A stretch of 64,000 nt of DNA. Source: Struthio camelus (lineage: Eukaryota; Chordata; Aves; Struthioniformes; Struthionidae). The stretch covers positions 1 through 64,000 of the forward strand of contig NW_027182577.1 in assembly GCF_040807025.1 (NCBI RefSeq), written 5' to 3'. Positions 33,511 through 46,869 of this stretch are shown here, one piece after another. The notes under the pieces were generated by a model. It did not search any database. It worked only from the letters and a program-made list of their open reading frames with translations, and was not told where the DNA came from. Numbering within the stretch: the stretch's first letter is position 1; the number at the start of each line of letters is the position of its first letter. Position numbers and translations under genes: made by a program.

Positions 33511-36500
33511 ATGGAGGGCTGCTGGACCGAGACCATCAGCCCGGAGCAGAGGTCCTTGTTCCCAACGCTCCTGCAGCTCTGCACGGAGGGTAAGGGCTTG
33601 GGGAGCTGCTTCCCGAGGTGCCGCGGCGACTGTTGTCTGTCAGAATAGCTGTGGACCCTGGGCTGTGGGGGTGGCTGCACAGGGCTGGGGGGGGCTGTCA
33701 CGAGAGCCGGGCCTGGGAGGAAAAGGGTCCTGTGTGCCAGAGGGCTGGGGTAGGGTGTCCTGCAGCTCCTGTGGGGTTCTCGAGTGCCTGCCAGAAATGC
33801 CCCCGCTGGGCTCGGAGTAAGGCCGGCAGTCTGCAATCGGGAAAAAGCCCGGCTCCGCAGCCAGGACAATGGCTTCTGGGAGGGTTTGTGTAGGCCTGCA
33901 TCTGTCACCGCCGGGGTTAGGAGCTTGCTTGGGGAGAGGTTGTGAGCTGCTTGGCCCGGGGCCTGACGTGTCCTTCCCTTGCTTTCCAGAGATTGTCGCA
34001 ATTTGGGACGCTGTGTCCAATTACATCCTGGAACAGCTGATGCGGGACAAGGTGGGCTGGTGTCCTGGTCGCCCCAGCTCTGGAGGGTTTCAGCTGCCTG
34101 GAGAGCCCTGGGTGCCCGGGAGCAAGCCTTCCCCCAGCGCCACGGCAGCACACCACAAGCAGCCCGTGTGCTGCAGAGCAGCTTTCTGGCCAGCCAGGAG
34201 AGAAACCACGTGCACCTCTAGCGTGAGAAAGCGTTTGGCACGTCCCTGGGCTTCTCTCTTCCCTGTGGCCCCAGAGGAAAGACCAAGCAGAGAGACGGGG
34301 CGGCTGTGCCAGGGCTGTTGGAAACCCCTGGAATCTTCTCTAGCCGAGGGACGTTAGCGAACACTTCAGGGAGGGCGAGGACACAATCCGGGCAATGTGG
34401 CTCTTCTCTAAAGGCTTCCAAAGGCTTTTTTTTTTTTTTTTTTTTTTTTTTCCAAAGGCTTCCATTTGTATGTCAGGAGTGGGCAGGGCACAGAGCAGCG
34501 TTCCCACGCTCTGGCAAACATCACGGTTTTTTGGTTTTTTTTTTCCACCACCAGAAGACTTACCGGTGGGCCTTTTTGTCTTTGCTGCGTGCAGGGTGTC
34601 CTGGTAGCGGGGCTCGGGACCTTCTGCACGGTCCGAGAGCCACTGCACCTCGGCAAAGATGACGTGCGGATGGTTCGAAGGCCTCTTTTCCAGCTGGGCA
34701 TGGACATGGTCTGGCTGCAGGGGCTCCAGCGCCCCAAAGGGACTCTCCCTGGTGAGACGGCAGTGGCCACCCTCTGCTTCCCCTTGCCACATCACGTACG
34801 GGGCGGGTTGGGTGCTCCCTGCTCTTTGGAAGGGGCAGGGAGAAGTAGGGATGTCCAGCTTCACCCGCTCCCCCCCACCCCCCAACACACTGCCCCCCGC
34901 CCCCCCCCCCCCCCTCCCCGAGAGCTCTTTCTGAAAAGGACTTTTTCTGTAGTATTTTGTGCTACAGAATTTTGTGCACACAGTCGGGCTCTCTCCTTTG
35001 AACTGCCCTAGCACCTGACTCCACGCCACTCACATTTCTTGATGGCCCAACAATGCAAAGCTGGCCTGCGGTGGCAGTGACGTTGTTCCTCCTCTGTGTA
35101 GACGACATCAAGATCAAGCCGCTGAACTACCGGCGGTTGTCCCTGGCCACCTCCTTCTCGAGGCACGTGGTGGAAGACTGTGTGGCGGAGACCATCCGCT
35201 TGTTCTCTTCCCACGTGAGGAACAAAGAGAACGTCGCCTTTGCCTTCAGAGACATCGGTGTTCTGACCCGCCAAAAAGACAGCATGCACATGAGGTTTTA
35301 TGCCCACTGCACCCAGCGGCTGGAGGGCACTGCAAGCCTGACTGCGGCCCTCTGCAGTGTAAGTTGCTCAGGTTTTCCAGGCTACTTTGATTTCTCTGGG
35401 AATCCTGAATGGTCTGCTGCCTTTGGGAGCAAGGAGAGAACTGCCTTGGAAGCCTCCCAATGGGTCTGTGTTACATTGCAGAGACTGCGTACGACAGATC
35501 TGTCCGTCTCCGGCAGACGTGCTGCTCTGGGGACCCGGTCGAGCCCCGTCCACGTGTTCCCGAGGTGAGCGTGTTTCCTTTGCAGCCCTCGGCCAACGGA
35601 GCAGGCAGCTTCCCAGCTGCTGCTCGGGACCGGGCCCCGCCAGGGCGCGACACTCACCATCGAGTTGGGAATAACTCGCACGGCGATCGGTTCCCGCTTC
35701 ACTAATGCTCAGCTTGGGCTACACGTGTCTTTGCCTGGAGTGACCGGGAATCGTGACCGCCTTTCTCGTGGCCAGCCTGCCGTCCTTCCCATCAGAGAGA
35801 AGGGACTGCACACAGAGAGGCATTTAGGCTACGCCTTCTGTCTTTTGGGGGAAGAGTGCCAAAAAAAAGCCCCCAAAGAGCTGTGCACGGACACAAAGGA
35901 GGTGGGACGCGAGCAGGTCTCAAAGGGCAGTGAGGAGGATCAGTGTTCGCAAGCTGCAAAGGGGAGACGGTGCCCTTTCTTCAAAGCTGGGTTGTCTTTT
36001 GCTTTCCAGGTTTCAGCTCACTGTGGAAAGCAGCCCGGAGGCCAAGGCTGCCCCCGCCGGCTCCCCACAGGAGAAGGAGCTGGAAGAAGAGCTCGGGGCT
36101 GTCAGGAGCAGCAAAGGTAAGGGAAACGCTCCCTCCTGAGCCGGTTGGGTCCCTGTCCCACGCTGGGTGACAGCAGCCAGGTTAAGATGTGCCCTCCCCC
36201 CCCCGTCCCCTTCCCCGTCCCGTCCTGTCCCCCGTCCCCGTCCCCCCGGCAAGGGGCTGCTCTGAAGAGCTTCCTTGTGCCCTACTTACAGAGCAGCGTC
36301 CTGGCAAGCTGCTGCAGCACCGGGAGGAGCTTTCTCTCCCCACGCTGCCAAACTGCGGGGCAGGCACGAGGGGGCAAGGCGCGGAGAGGAAGCCTCCTGC
36401 CAGGTGAGACCCTTGGGGGAAGGGCTGAGGGGGACACTAGTACCTGCGCAGGGGAGACATCCCCTTTGGCCATGCCGGCCCGGCCCGAGGGACTCGAAAA

Positions 36501-38520
36501 GGCTCCTGACGCGTGTCCCACCAAAGGCGCCCTCTTGCTGCACGGCAAGCACGCGCAGGTTTGCGGGAGAGCCTCACGTTGGCTTCGTTTCCCTCCAGCG
36601 TCCCGATCTTTTGGGGAGCTGAACGCAACTCTTTATTAGCAAACGCCTCCTGCCCTTGTCCTAACGCCTCCTGTGGTGTCTTCTCAGGATCATTCTGAAC
36701 CCGACAGCCCCCATGCTGGGCACCTCCCTGGGGAAGGAGGTTGGCGTTAAATACCTCCCGCATCCTCCCGCCGGACCTCGGCCTGGCCGCGCCGGCGCCG
36801 GCGCCACTGCCAGGAGCGCAGCACAGGTGCGTGAGCGGGCTCTGGGCAGTCCTTGCATCTCACTGACCGCTAGGAAAGCTCAGTCCTATGAGACTCACTC
36901 CGAGAAGGGCCCCCAGTGTGTGCTCACTGGAGCCGTCAGCGGCCTCTCTGGCTGCTACTTTGGGGCGTAGTTAGGCACGACTTTTACAACGGCTTTTTCA
37001 GCCTGCCTTCTGCTGAAAAACCCGCAAAAGAGTGATTGGTGGTGGTGAGGCTGCAGACAAGGGGCAGAAGAGCGGGAGAAGAGCAAAAGCCAACACCCCC
37101 CCCCCCCCACCACCCACCCAGAATCCCCACCCAAACAGACAAGACTAATACTGTTGCCTTTCCACGGCGCCCCAGGAAACAGCCTGCCCTCCCACGCAGA
37201 GCTTAGGAAGAGCTGCCCGTGTCTCCCTCTTGCGAGAGAAGCAAAGGCAGGACCAAGCACCGTGGGAGGAACAGCAGGCCGCCCTGGAGAAACACGCCCA
37301 GCGTCAGGCCCAGGTACAGGCCGCTGCCTGCCTCCAAGGAGCAGCGCCCAAGCTGGCCCACCCCTTCCTAGGAGGGAGACGGCTGCAGCCAGGTCCCGGA
37401 GCCAGAAGGAGCCAGGTGCCGGAGCCAGGGCAGCTGGGGGGGGGGGGGTGGGTGGGTTGCCTCCCCACTAGGCAAGCTCTGCCTGCGGTGCCTGCCCTCG
37501 AGCCGGAAACCGGCTCTCAGGGGCAGCTGGCTGACGTGCCGGGGGCAGAGCTCCAGGGGCCCAGCTATGGTAGCCCGTTGTAGCAGCTCCTTGTGTAGCC
37601 TGAGTCTGGCTTACAAGGACTAGGTGCCTCCCCTGCGAGTGGGCCAGTGCTATCATCTCCCCCACGCAGCCCTCCATCCTGAAACCATTTCTTCTTCTTT
37701 TCCTTGCAAAACAGATCATGCTGCTGGAGAAGCAAGTCCACCTCGAGCAGCGCCGCTACCCAGACACTGACATGCTGGGGAGGCCCCCCCCAAAGTAAGC
37801 GTGTGGGGGCGTGCAAGCTCAGAGCCAGGGCCAGGGCCAGTCGACGGGCTGTGACCGACCCCCTCCCCCCCTCCCCCCTCCCCCCCCCCAACCTTGAGGT
37901 GCCAGGAGCCCAACTGCCTCAGCTCCGGGGCACATCTTACAACAGCCCCTGGTTTCCTCTCTTCCAACTTGGGTTTGCAGGGCCTGGGGCCAGAAGGGTC
38001 CCGGGAGAGCAGGAGAGGGACTTTGTCACTCCTATTGCAGGCAAGTGTCCCCGCAAGCAAAGCAGAACATGCAGCTTATGACATCATACAAAGTTCTTCG
38101 GGACAGGTGGAAGGAAAGGGTGGAACAAAACCGACAGAGGCTGAAGAAGGAGGAGGCGGCGCGCCGGTAAATACCTCCCAAGCCAGGCGGGTTGCCCCCT
38201 TCCTGCAATGCCCTTCCTGCCATGGCCCTGGGGAAAGAGGGTCTTTTCCAGCCCCACCTCGGGCTTGGAAGCAGCCTTGGAGCCTGGCCTGGGCTCACAC
38301 ATCCCGCCCACTCCAGCGCGGTGGAGGGGGGGGTGGGCGTGCACCATAAGATTTCCAGGCACATCTCAAGTGGCGCCACATCTTCCTCCTGACCCGTGCC
38401 CCCCCCCCCCCCCCCCCCCCTCCCCGCAGCGCTTTGGTGATGTGCCGCCTCCGGAGCAGAGAGCAGCAGGACAGCATGCTGGGCAGTTACCACAGAAATG
38501 GCTTTTATCCACGGAAATAA
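33511..38520 (+). CDS. CCDC81: CCDC81-like protein, copy 5
   Basis: Exons: 33511-33589, 33990-34051, 34595-34751, 35102-35358, 35482-35564, 36010-36116, 36292-36403, 36688-36826, 37176-37313, 37715-37794, 38041-38166, 38430-38520. It matches copy 2 at every difference I could find, including the intron 8 change (C at 37106). Confidence 0.85.
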
Positions 38521-38521
38521 A
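38516..38521 (+). terminator. AATAAA signal overlapping the stop codon, copy 5
   Basis: Stop TAA at 38518-38520, followed by the GU-rich stretch. Confidence 0.7.
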
Positions 38522-41500
38522 CTGCCTTTCCGAGTTGGTGTGAGCCTTTCCTTGGTGGGGTGTGAAAGTGCAAGGGGCAGCAGGGCAGCTTCCGAGGGGC
38601 TGGGAAGCAAGGGGAGTGGGGCAGCCCCTCTCCTGGGCAGCTCTCGCCCGGGCCATGCCCTAGCAGGTGACTTTGGGGACTGCCCTGCCAGAGGAGAGGT
38701 GAGGGAAAGGTTTTGCGGGGGGAGAGCGTGTGTGACTCAGCCGCCTGAATCCTGACAAGCTCTTGCATGGGCACCGAGTCTTTGGTGCACCATGTCCCCG
38801 CCTGAAACGCGGGGAGCGCTCTCTCTCCTCCAGGCAGGCCCTGGGGGGGGGTGGCAGCCGCTCCTTGGCATGGCCCAGAGCCAGCTCCCTCAGTGCGAAG
38901 GCTGAATGGACCCAGAGGCTGGCCACGCCCCCCCCAGCCAGACCCGGGCCCCTCTGGGGCCGAGGTAGGACACGGGAATGCAAGAGCTCCCACCGGCACT
39001 CCCGCCAGGCCATTCGCTTCCTCGCCAAGCAGTGGAGTGGCTTGAGGGGAAAGCAGAGGGGCGGTTACCGCGAGGCTGGCCACGCGTGCGCGGGCCAGGG
39101 TAGGGCCAAAGAGGCGTTGGCTGCGAGCCCTTGCTGGTGGGCGCAGCAAGGCAGTAGAGGGGCCGAGATGGCGCTTCTGGTGCGAGTTGTCGAGGGGGCA
39201 GGGGGTCAAGGTGGGAAAAGCGTGAAAGGGCAGAGGCACTGCTGTTTGGGGGCTGGACTCGGCGTGGCTGGGCCGCTGCGGGGCCCAAGAGAACTTGGCT
39301 ACAAGCACTTCTGGGTGGCGGTGGTGGCAAGGGAGTGGATTGGCCAGGATTGCGTTGCTTGTGTGAGTCACCCTGTCGGCAGGGTGTCAACTTGGGAGAA
39401 GAGCAGCAGCGCAGAGGTGCAGGTGTGGTGGGGCAGCTCTAGGCGTTGCGGGGTCGGCTGAGGGGCCCAAGAGAGTAGGGCTGCGAACGCCTGTTCATCG
39501 CTGCGGCAAGCGAGTAGTAGGGCCCGAATGCCTCTTGTCGTGCAAATGCGGCAGCAGCAGGCGTGGCGTCAGGTTGGGAAGAGAGGGGTGCGTTTATTGT
39601 GTGGTCGGCTAGGCATGCCAGGGCCCTGTTGGGTGGAAGGGGCGTTGGCTGCAATCACTTGTTGATGGTAATGGCAAGTGAGTGGTTTGGCCAAAAATCA
39701 CCTTTGTGATAAGACTTTGCTAGTAGGCACGGTCTCAGTTTGGGAAAAGAGAGGAATCAGACCAGTGCTCTTCGCGCAGGCTTGGAGGAGGCATTCAAGT
39801 TGCAGCGCAGGGCCCTAGACATATATCTCAGCTGTGAGCAGCATTTGGTGCCAAAGCCCTCTCACCAGCTTCACCTTTCTTGTTGAATCTGCACGTAGGC
39901 CTAGTGCCCCTGAGCGGCCTCCTCTGGCATCCCGCCCTACCCATGACCCAGGAGCCCATCTGAGCTTAGCCCAGGGCCATCAGTGCTAGCCCAGCAACGC
40001 GATAGCACTGCCGGTCTCCGGCTCCACCACAGGCATATCCCTCTCAGGCCACGGGCCCCAAGGATTACTCCGGGCTGCAGCATTGGTTGGCTGCCTCTGT
40101 GTCCTGTGCTCTGGCACCTGCGCTTTAGACCTGGCTCTTCCTCTGCTCAGGGGCAAACCACAGAGCTGCTTCACAGCCGCTAGAGCTTGCCAGAGCTTGC
40201 CAGGAAAAGCACCTTTTGAACTGGTGCTAGGGAAAGGCCTCTGTAAGAGCCAGGCCCAGAGTGCAGCCACCCCTCCAGCTTCCCTGCCTCTCCATTTCTT
40301 GAAACCCCCCCCCTCCTCCCCTTTTCTGACACCAAGCTTCTCAGCACACGCCCACGCGCTGCACTGCTGCTTTCCTGCCTCCAGTGGGGAGCCTCGAAGG
40401 CGAGGTGGCAAGAACTGCATGTTGACTCTTTCCACAGTTGGTAAGACCAACTTCGAGCTGTGTCTTGTAGGGCCAGGCTTTTCTGCTAGTCGCCGAGGGG
40501 CAAGGACCACCTGCCTCCCAGTCATGTACGTGTCCTGTGCCCCTGGGAATCGCACCGGCACGACCAATCCAAGGCCAGGCGGGAGGATGCAGGGGTGTCA
40601 CGCACGCCTGCAAGCATTCGTTAGAGAGCCTTGTAAGAAAGGCACTCGGACGCCGTACGCTACGGATTAAAATGCTCTCTAACGGAGGTGCCATGAGAAG
40701 GAAAAAGGGGAAAGCGTAGAAATCCTACATCTCTTTGGATGCTGGGAACCTTGAGCTGTTCAGCACTGGACGCGGCGCAGAACGCCTCTGTGCCGAGTTG
40801 CACTGGTATTGCCGTCTTTAGTGCTAAGGAAATCCTGCAGAAACGCTGTTCTTCATTTCTGCTGGCGAGCAAAGGGCTATTTACATGAAAACATGCAGCT
40901 TCACGTCAAGAAAAGGACAAGGCCACGCTGGTGGCATCCTGGCCAGGTGCCAAATGGGTGCTGCCTACAGCCTCCTCTGGGAGCGTTAATCGCCTAAGTT
41001 TACCCTGCGGCCAAGCGATGTGTGCAGCACAGCCGGAGCCAGGAAGGCTGCGTGTGTCAGGGCTCAGCATGAGCCAGTAGTGGCCTGGGGGCGCTGGGGA
41101 GCCCGGGGAGACGCCAGGGCTGTCAGGGCAGGGGCCTCGCCCTCCAGGGCCCATCCCACCCGCCCCAAGCCGGGGAGAAGGGCAGGTCGGGGCTTGGCAG
41201 GGGGGGGGGCAGCCCTGAGCCCAGGCCATTCAGGCACCTCCATGGTGAGGGGGGCCAGGCCAAGGCTAGGCCGCACAGTCAGCGCGCAGGTCGGGCTCCG
41301 GCTCGGCAGGGCCCGTGGCCCGGGAGGGGCACAGCCTTGGCGGAGCTGGGGAGCGCCACTGCTACGCCGTCGCTGGGACAGGGACTGATGGCCCCGAGCT
41401 GAGCTGAACCGGGGTCCCGCTTCCAGTTTTGGAAGAGAAGTGGGGGGAAGGGAACGTGCTTCCCGGGGAAAGAGGGCCAATCTCTCTGCTCCTTCCCTGG

Positions 41501-41864
41501 CTGTGGCATCTCTGTGCTGGTGACCTAATGAGCCCCCAGAGATGACACAGGCTGAGGTCACAGTGGGACGCGCTGCATCACAGAGAGGGGCTCCTCTGTC
41601 CCGTGGTGGTGTCCGTCCGCACTTCCCTGCGAAGGCCCGGGCGCTGGCCTGGTGCTGCTCGCTGTGCTCCCCACTGCTGCTCTTTGGAGCCGCTCTGCAG
41701 CAAGCAGAGGGGACAGGCGGCAGCAGGGCCACGCCGGGGGCCCCTCTCCGTCGGGCAGAGGAGCAGGGGCGCCTTGGACAGGAAGGAGTGTGGGGCGAGG
41801 AGACGACAAGAGCGTCCTTTTCCCCTGGCTGGAGAGGCGAGCTGAGGGCAAGGGGACAAGCGAG
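38521..41864. other. Spacer between gene copies 5 and 6
   Basis: No difference was seen from the first spacer; 3,344 bp. Confidence 0.8.
39053..39748 (+). repeat. Degenerate 174-bp tandem repeat, spacer 5
   Basis: Four units as in spacer 1, with no difference seen. Confidence 0.7.
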
Positions 41865-44800
41865 ATGGAGGGCTGCTGGACCGAGACCATCAGCCCGGAG
41901 CAGAGGTCCTTGTTCCCAACGCTCCTGCAGCTCTGCACGGAGGGTAAGGGCTTGGGGAGCTGCTTCCCGAGGTGCCGCGGCGACTGTTGTCTGTCAGAAT
42001 AGCTGTGGACCCTGGGCTGTGGGGGTGGCTGCACAGGGCTGGGGGGGGCTGTCACGAGAGCCGGGCCTGGGAGGAAAAGGGTCCTGTGTGCCAGAGGGCT
42101 GGGGTAGGGTGTCCTGCAGCTCCTGTGGGGTTCTCGAGTGCCTGCCAGAAATGCCCCCGCTGGGCTCGGAGTAAGGCCGGCAGTCTGCAATCGGGAAAAA
42201 GCCCGGCTCCGCAGCCAGGACAATGGCTTCTGGGAGGGTTTGTGTAGGCCTGCATCTGTCACCGCCGGGGTTAGGAGCTTGCTTGGGGAGAGGTTGTGAG
42301 CTGCTTGGCCCGGGGCCTGACGTGTCCTTCCCTTGCTTTCCAGAGATTGTCGCAATTTGGGACGCTGTGTCCAATTACATCCTGGAACAGCTGATGCGGG
42401 ACAAGGTGGGCTGGTGTCCTGGTCGCCCCAGCTCTGGAGGGTTTCAGCTGCCTGGAGAGCCCTGGGTGCCCGGGAGCAAGCCTTCCCCCAGCGCCACGGC
42501 AGCACACCACAAGCAGCCCGTGTGCTGCAGAGCAGCTTTCTGGCCAGCCAGGAGAGAAACCACGTGCACCTCTAGCGTGAGAAAGCGTTTGGCACGTCCC
42601 TGGGCTTCTCTCTTCCCTGTGGCCCCAGAGGAAAGACCAAGCAGAGAGACGGGGCGGCTGTGCCAGGGCTGTTGGAAACCCCTGGAATCTTCTCTAGCCG
42701 AGGGACGTTAGCGAACACTTCAGGGAGGGCGAGGACACAATCCGGGCAATGTGGCTCTTCTCTAAAGGCTTCCAAAGGCTTTTTTTTTTTTTTTTTTTTT
42801 TTCCAAAGGCTTCCATTTGTATGTCAGGAGTGGGCAGGGCACAGAGCAGCGTTCCCACGCTCTGGCAAACATCACGGTTTTTTGGTTTTTTTTTTCCACC
42901 ACCAGAAGACTTACCGGTGGGCCTTTTTGTCTTTGCTGCGTGCAGGGTGTCCTGGTAGCGGGGCTCGGGACCTTCTGCACGGTCCGAGAGCCACTGCACC
43001 TCGGCAAAGATGACGTGCGGATGGTTCGAAGGCCTCTTTTCCAGCTGGGCATGGACATGGTCTGGCTGCAGGGGCTCCAGCGCCCCAAAGGGACTCTCCC
43101 TGGTGAGACGGCAGTGGCCACCCTCTGCTTCCCCTTGCCACATCACGTACGGGGCGGGTTGGGTGCTCCCTGCTCTTTGGAAGGGGCAGGGAGAAGTAGG
43201 GATGTCCAGCTTCACCCGCTCCCCCCCACCCCCCAACACACTGCCCCCCGCCCCCCCCCCCCCCCTCCCCGAGAGCTCTTTCTGAAAAGGACTTTTTCTG
43301 TAGTATTTTGTGCTACAGAATTTTGTGCACACAGTCGGGCTCTCTCCTTTGAACTGCCCTAGCACCTGACTCCACGCCACTCACATTTCTTGATGGCCCA
43401 ACAATGCAAAGCTGGCCTGCGGTGGCAGTGACGTTGTTCCTCCTCTGTGTAGACGACATCAAGATCAAGCCGCTGAACTACCGGCGGTTGTCCCTGGCCA
43501 CCTCCTTCTCGAGGCACGTGGTGGAAGACTGTGTGGCGGAGACCATCCGCTTGTTCTCTTCCCACGTGAGGAACAAAGAGAACGTCGCCTTTGCCTTCAG
43601 AGACATCGGTGTTCTGACCCGCCAAAAAGACAGCATGCACATGAGGTTTTATGCCCACTGCACCCAGCGGCTGGAGGGCACTGCAAGCCTGACTGCGGCC
43701 CTCTGCAGTGTAAGTTGCTCAGGTTTTCCAGGCTACTTTGATTTCTCTGGGAATCCTGAATGGTCTGCTGCCTTTGGGAGCAAGGAGAGAACTGCCTTGG
43801 AAGCCTCCCAATGGGTCTGTGTTACATTGCAGAGACTGCGTACGACAGATCTGTCCGTCTCCGGCAGACGTGCTGCTCTGGGGACCCGGTCGAGCCCCGT
43901 CCACGTGTTCCCGAGGTGAGCGTGTTTCCTTTGCAGCCCTCGGCCAACGGAGCAGGCAGCTTCCCAGCTGCTGCTCGGGACCGGGCCCCGCCAGGGCGCG
44001 ACACTCACCATCGAGTTGGGAATAACTCGCACGGCGATCGGTTCCCGCTTCACTAATGCTCAGCTTGGGCTACACGTGTCTTTGCCTGGAGTGACCGGGA
44101 ATCGTGACCGCCTTTCTCGTGGCCAGCCTGCCGTCCTTCCCATCAGAGAGAAGGGACTGCACACAGAGAGGCATTTAGGCTACGCCTTCTGTCTTTTGGG
44201 GGAAGAGTGCCAAAAAAAAGCCCCCAAAGAGCTGTGCACGGACACAAAGGAGGTGGGACGCGAGCAGGTCTCAAAGGGCAGTGAGGAGGATCAGTGTTCG
44301 CAAGCTGCAAAGGGGAGACGGTGCCCTTTCTTCAAAGCTGGGTTGTCTTTTGCTTTCCAGGTTTCAGCTCACTGTGGAAAGCAGCCCGGAGGCCAAGGCT
44401 GCCCCCGCCGGCTCCCCACAGGAGAAGGAGCTGGAAGAAGAGCTCGGGGCTGTCAGGAGCAGCAAAGGTAAGGGAAACGCTCCCTCCTGAGCCGGTTGGG
44501 TCCCTGTCCCACGCTGGGTGACAGCAGCCAGGTTAAGATGTGCCCTCCCCCCCCCGTCCCCTTCCCCGTCCCGTCCTGTCCCCCGTCCCCGTCCCCCCGG
44601 CAAGGGGCTGCTCTGAAGAGCTTCCTTGTGCCCTACTTACAGAGCAGCGTCCTGGCAAGCTGCTGCAGCACCGGGAGGAGCTTTCTCTCCCCACGCTGCC
44701 AAACTGCGGGGCAGGCACGAGGGGGCAAGGCGCGGAGAGGAAGCCTCCTGCCAGGTGAGACCCTTGGGGGAAGGGCTGAGGGGGACACTAGTACCTGCGC

Positions 44801-46868
44801 AGGGGAGACATCCCCTTTGGCCATGCCGGCCCGGCCCGAGGGACTCGAAAAGGCTCCTGACGCGTGTCCCACCAAAGGCGCCCTCTTGCTGCACGGCAAG
44901 CACGCGCAGGTTTGCGGGAGAGCCTCACGTTGGCTTCGTTTCCCTCCAGCGTCCCGATCTTTTGGGGAGCTGAACGCAACTCTTTATTAGCAAACGCCTC
45001 CTGCCCTTGTCCTAACGCCTCCTGTGGTGTCTTCTCAGGATCATTCTGAACCCGACAGCCCCCATGCTGGGCACCTCCCTGGGGAAGGAGGTTGGCGTTA
45101 AATACCTCCCGCATCCTCCCGCCGGACCTCGGCCTGGCCGCGCCGGCGCCGGCGCCACTGCCAGGAGCGCAGCACAGGTGCGTGAGCGGGCTCTGGGCAG
45201 TCCTTGCATCTCACTGACCGCTAGGAAAGCTCAGTCCTATGAGACTCACTCCGAGAAGGGCCCCCAGTGTGTGCTCACTGGAGCCGTCAGCGGCCTCTCT
45301 GGCTGCTACTTTGGGGCGTAGTTAGGCACGACTTTTACAACGGCTTTTTCAGCCTGCCTTCTGCTGAAAAACCCGCAAAAGAGTGATTGGTGGTGGTGAG
45401 GCTGCAGACAAGGGGCAGAAGAGCGGGAGAAGAGCAAAAGCCAACACCCCCCCCCCACCACCACCCACCCAGAATCCCCACCCAAACAGACAAGACTAAT
45501 ACTGTTGCCTTTCCACGGCGCCCCAGGAAACAGCCTGCCCTCCCACGCAGAGCTTAGGAAGAGCTGCCCGTGTCTCCCTCTTGCGAGAGAAGCAAAGGCA
45601 GGACCAAGCACCGTGGGAGGAACAGCAGGCCGCCCTGGAGAAACACGCCCAGCGTCAGGCCCAGGTACAGGCCGCTGCCTGCCTCCAAGGAGCAGCGCCC
45701 AAGCTGGCCCACCCCTTCCTAGGAGGGAGACGGCTGCAGCCAGGTCCCGGAGCCAGAAGGAGCCAGGTGCCGGAGCCAGGGCAGCTGGGGGGGGGTGGGT
45801 GGGTGGGTTGCCTCCCCACTAGGCAAGCTCTGCCTGCGGTGCCTGCCCTCGAGCCGGAAACCGGCTCTCAGGGGCAGCTGGCTGACGTGCCGGGGGCAGA
45901 GCTCCAGGGGCCCAGCTATGGTAGCCCGTTGTAGCAGCTCCTTGTGTAGCCTGAGTCTGGCTTACAAGGACTAGGTGCCTCCCCTGCGAGTGGGCCAGTG
46001 CTATCATCTCCCCCACGCAGCCCTCCATCCTGAAACCATTTCTTCTTCTTTTCCTTGCAAAACAGATCATGCTGCTGGAGAAGCAAGTCCACCTCGAGCA
46101 GCGCCGCTACCCAGACACTGACATGCTGGGGAGGCCCCCCCCAAAGTAAGCGTGTGGGGGCGTGCAAGCTCAGAGCCAGGGCCAGGGCCAGTCGACGGGC
46201 TGTGACCGACCCCCTCCCCCCCTCCCCCCTCCCCCCCCCCAACCTTGAGGTGCCAGGAGCCCAACTGCCTCAGCTCCGGGGCACATCTTACAACAGCCCC
46301 TGGTTTCCTCTCTTCCAACTTGGGTTTGCAGGGCCTGGGGCCAGAAGGGTCCCGGGAGAGCAGGAGAGGGACTTTGTCACTCCTATTGCAGGCAAGTGTC
46401 CCCGCAAGCAAAGCAGAACATGCAGCTTATGACATCATACAAAGTTCTTCGGGACAGGTGGAAGGAAAGGGTGGAACAAAACCGACAGAGGCTGAAGAAG
46501 GAGGAGGCGGCGCGCCGGTAAATACCTCCCAAGCCAGGCGGGTTGCCCCCTTCCTGCAATGCCCTTCCTGCCATGGCCCTGGGGAAAGAGGGTCTTTTCC
46601 AGCCCCACCTCGGGCTTGGAAGCAGCCTTGGAGCCTGGCCTGGGCTCACACATCCCGCCCACTCCAGCGCGGTGGAGGGGGGGGTGGGCGTGCACCATAA
46701 GATTTCCAGGCACATCTCAAGTGGCGCCACATCTTCCTCCTGACCCGTGCCCCCCCCCCCCCCCCCCCTCCCCGCAGCGCTTTGGTGATGTGCCGCCTCC
46801 GGAGCAGAGAGCAGCAGGACAGCATGCTGGGCAGTTACCACAGAAATGGCTTTTATCCACGGAAATAA
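41865..46868 (+). CDS. CCDC81: CCDC81-like protein, copy 6
   Basis: Exons: 41865-41943, 42344-42405, 42946-43102, 43453-43709, 43833-43915, 44361-44467, 44643-44754, 45039-45177, 45527-45664, 46066-46145, 46392-46517, 46778-46868. This copy is 6 bp shorter than copy 1, all in introns: 23 T instead of 26 in intron 2, and 19 C instead of 22 before exon 12. Intron 9 has a G to T change at 45796 inside the G run, creating an extra TGGG block. No exon difference was seen. Confidence 0.85.
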
Positions 46869-46869
46869 A
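46864..46869 (+). terminator. AATAAA signal overlapping the stop codon, copy 6
   Basis: Stop TAA at 46866-46868, followed by the GU-rich stretch. Confidence 0.7.
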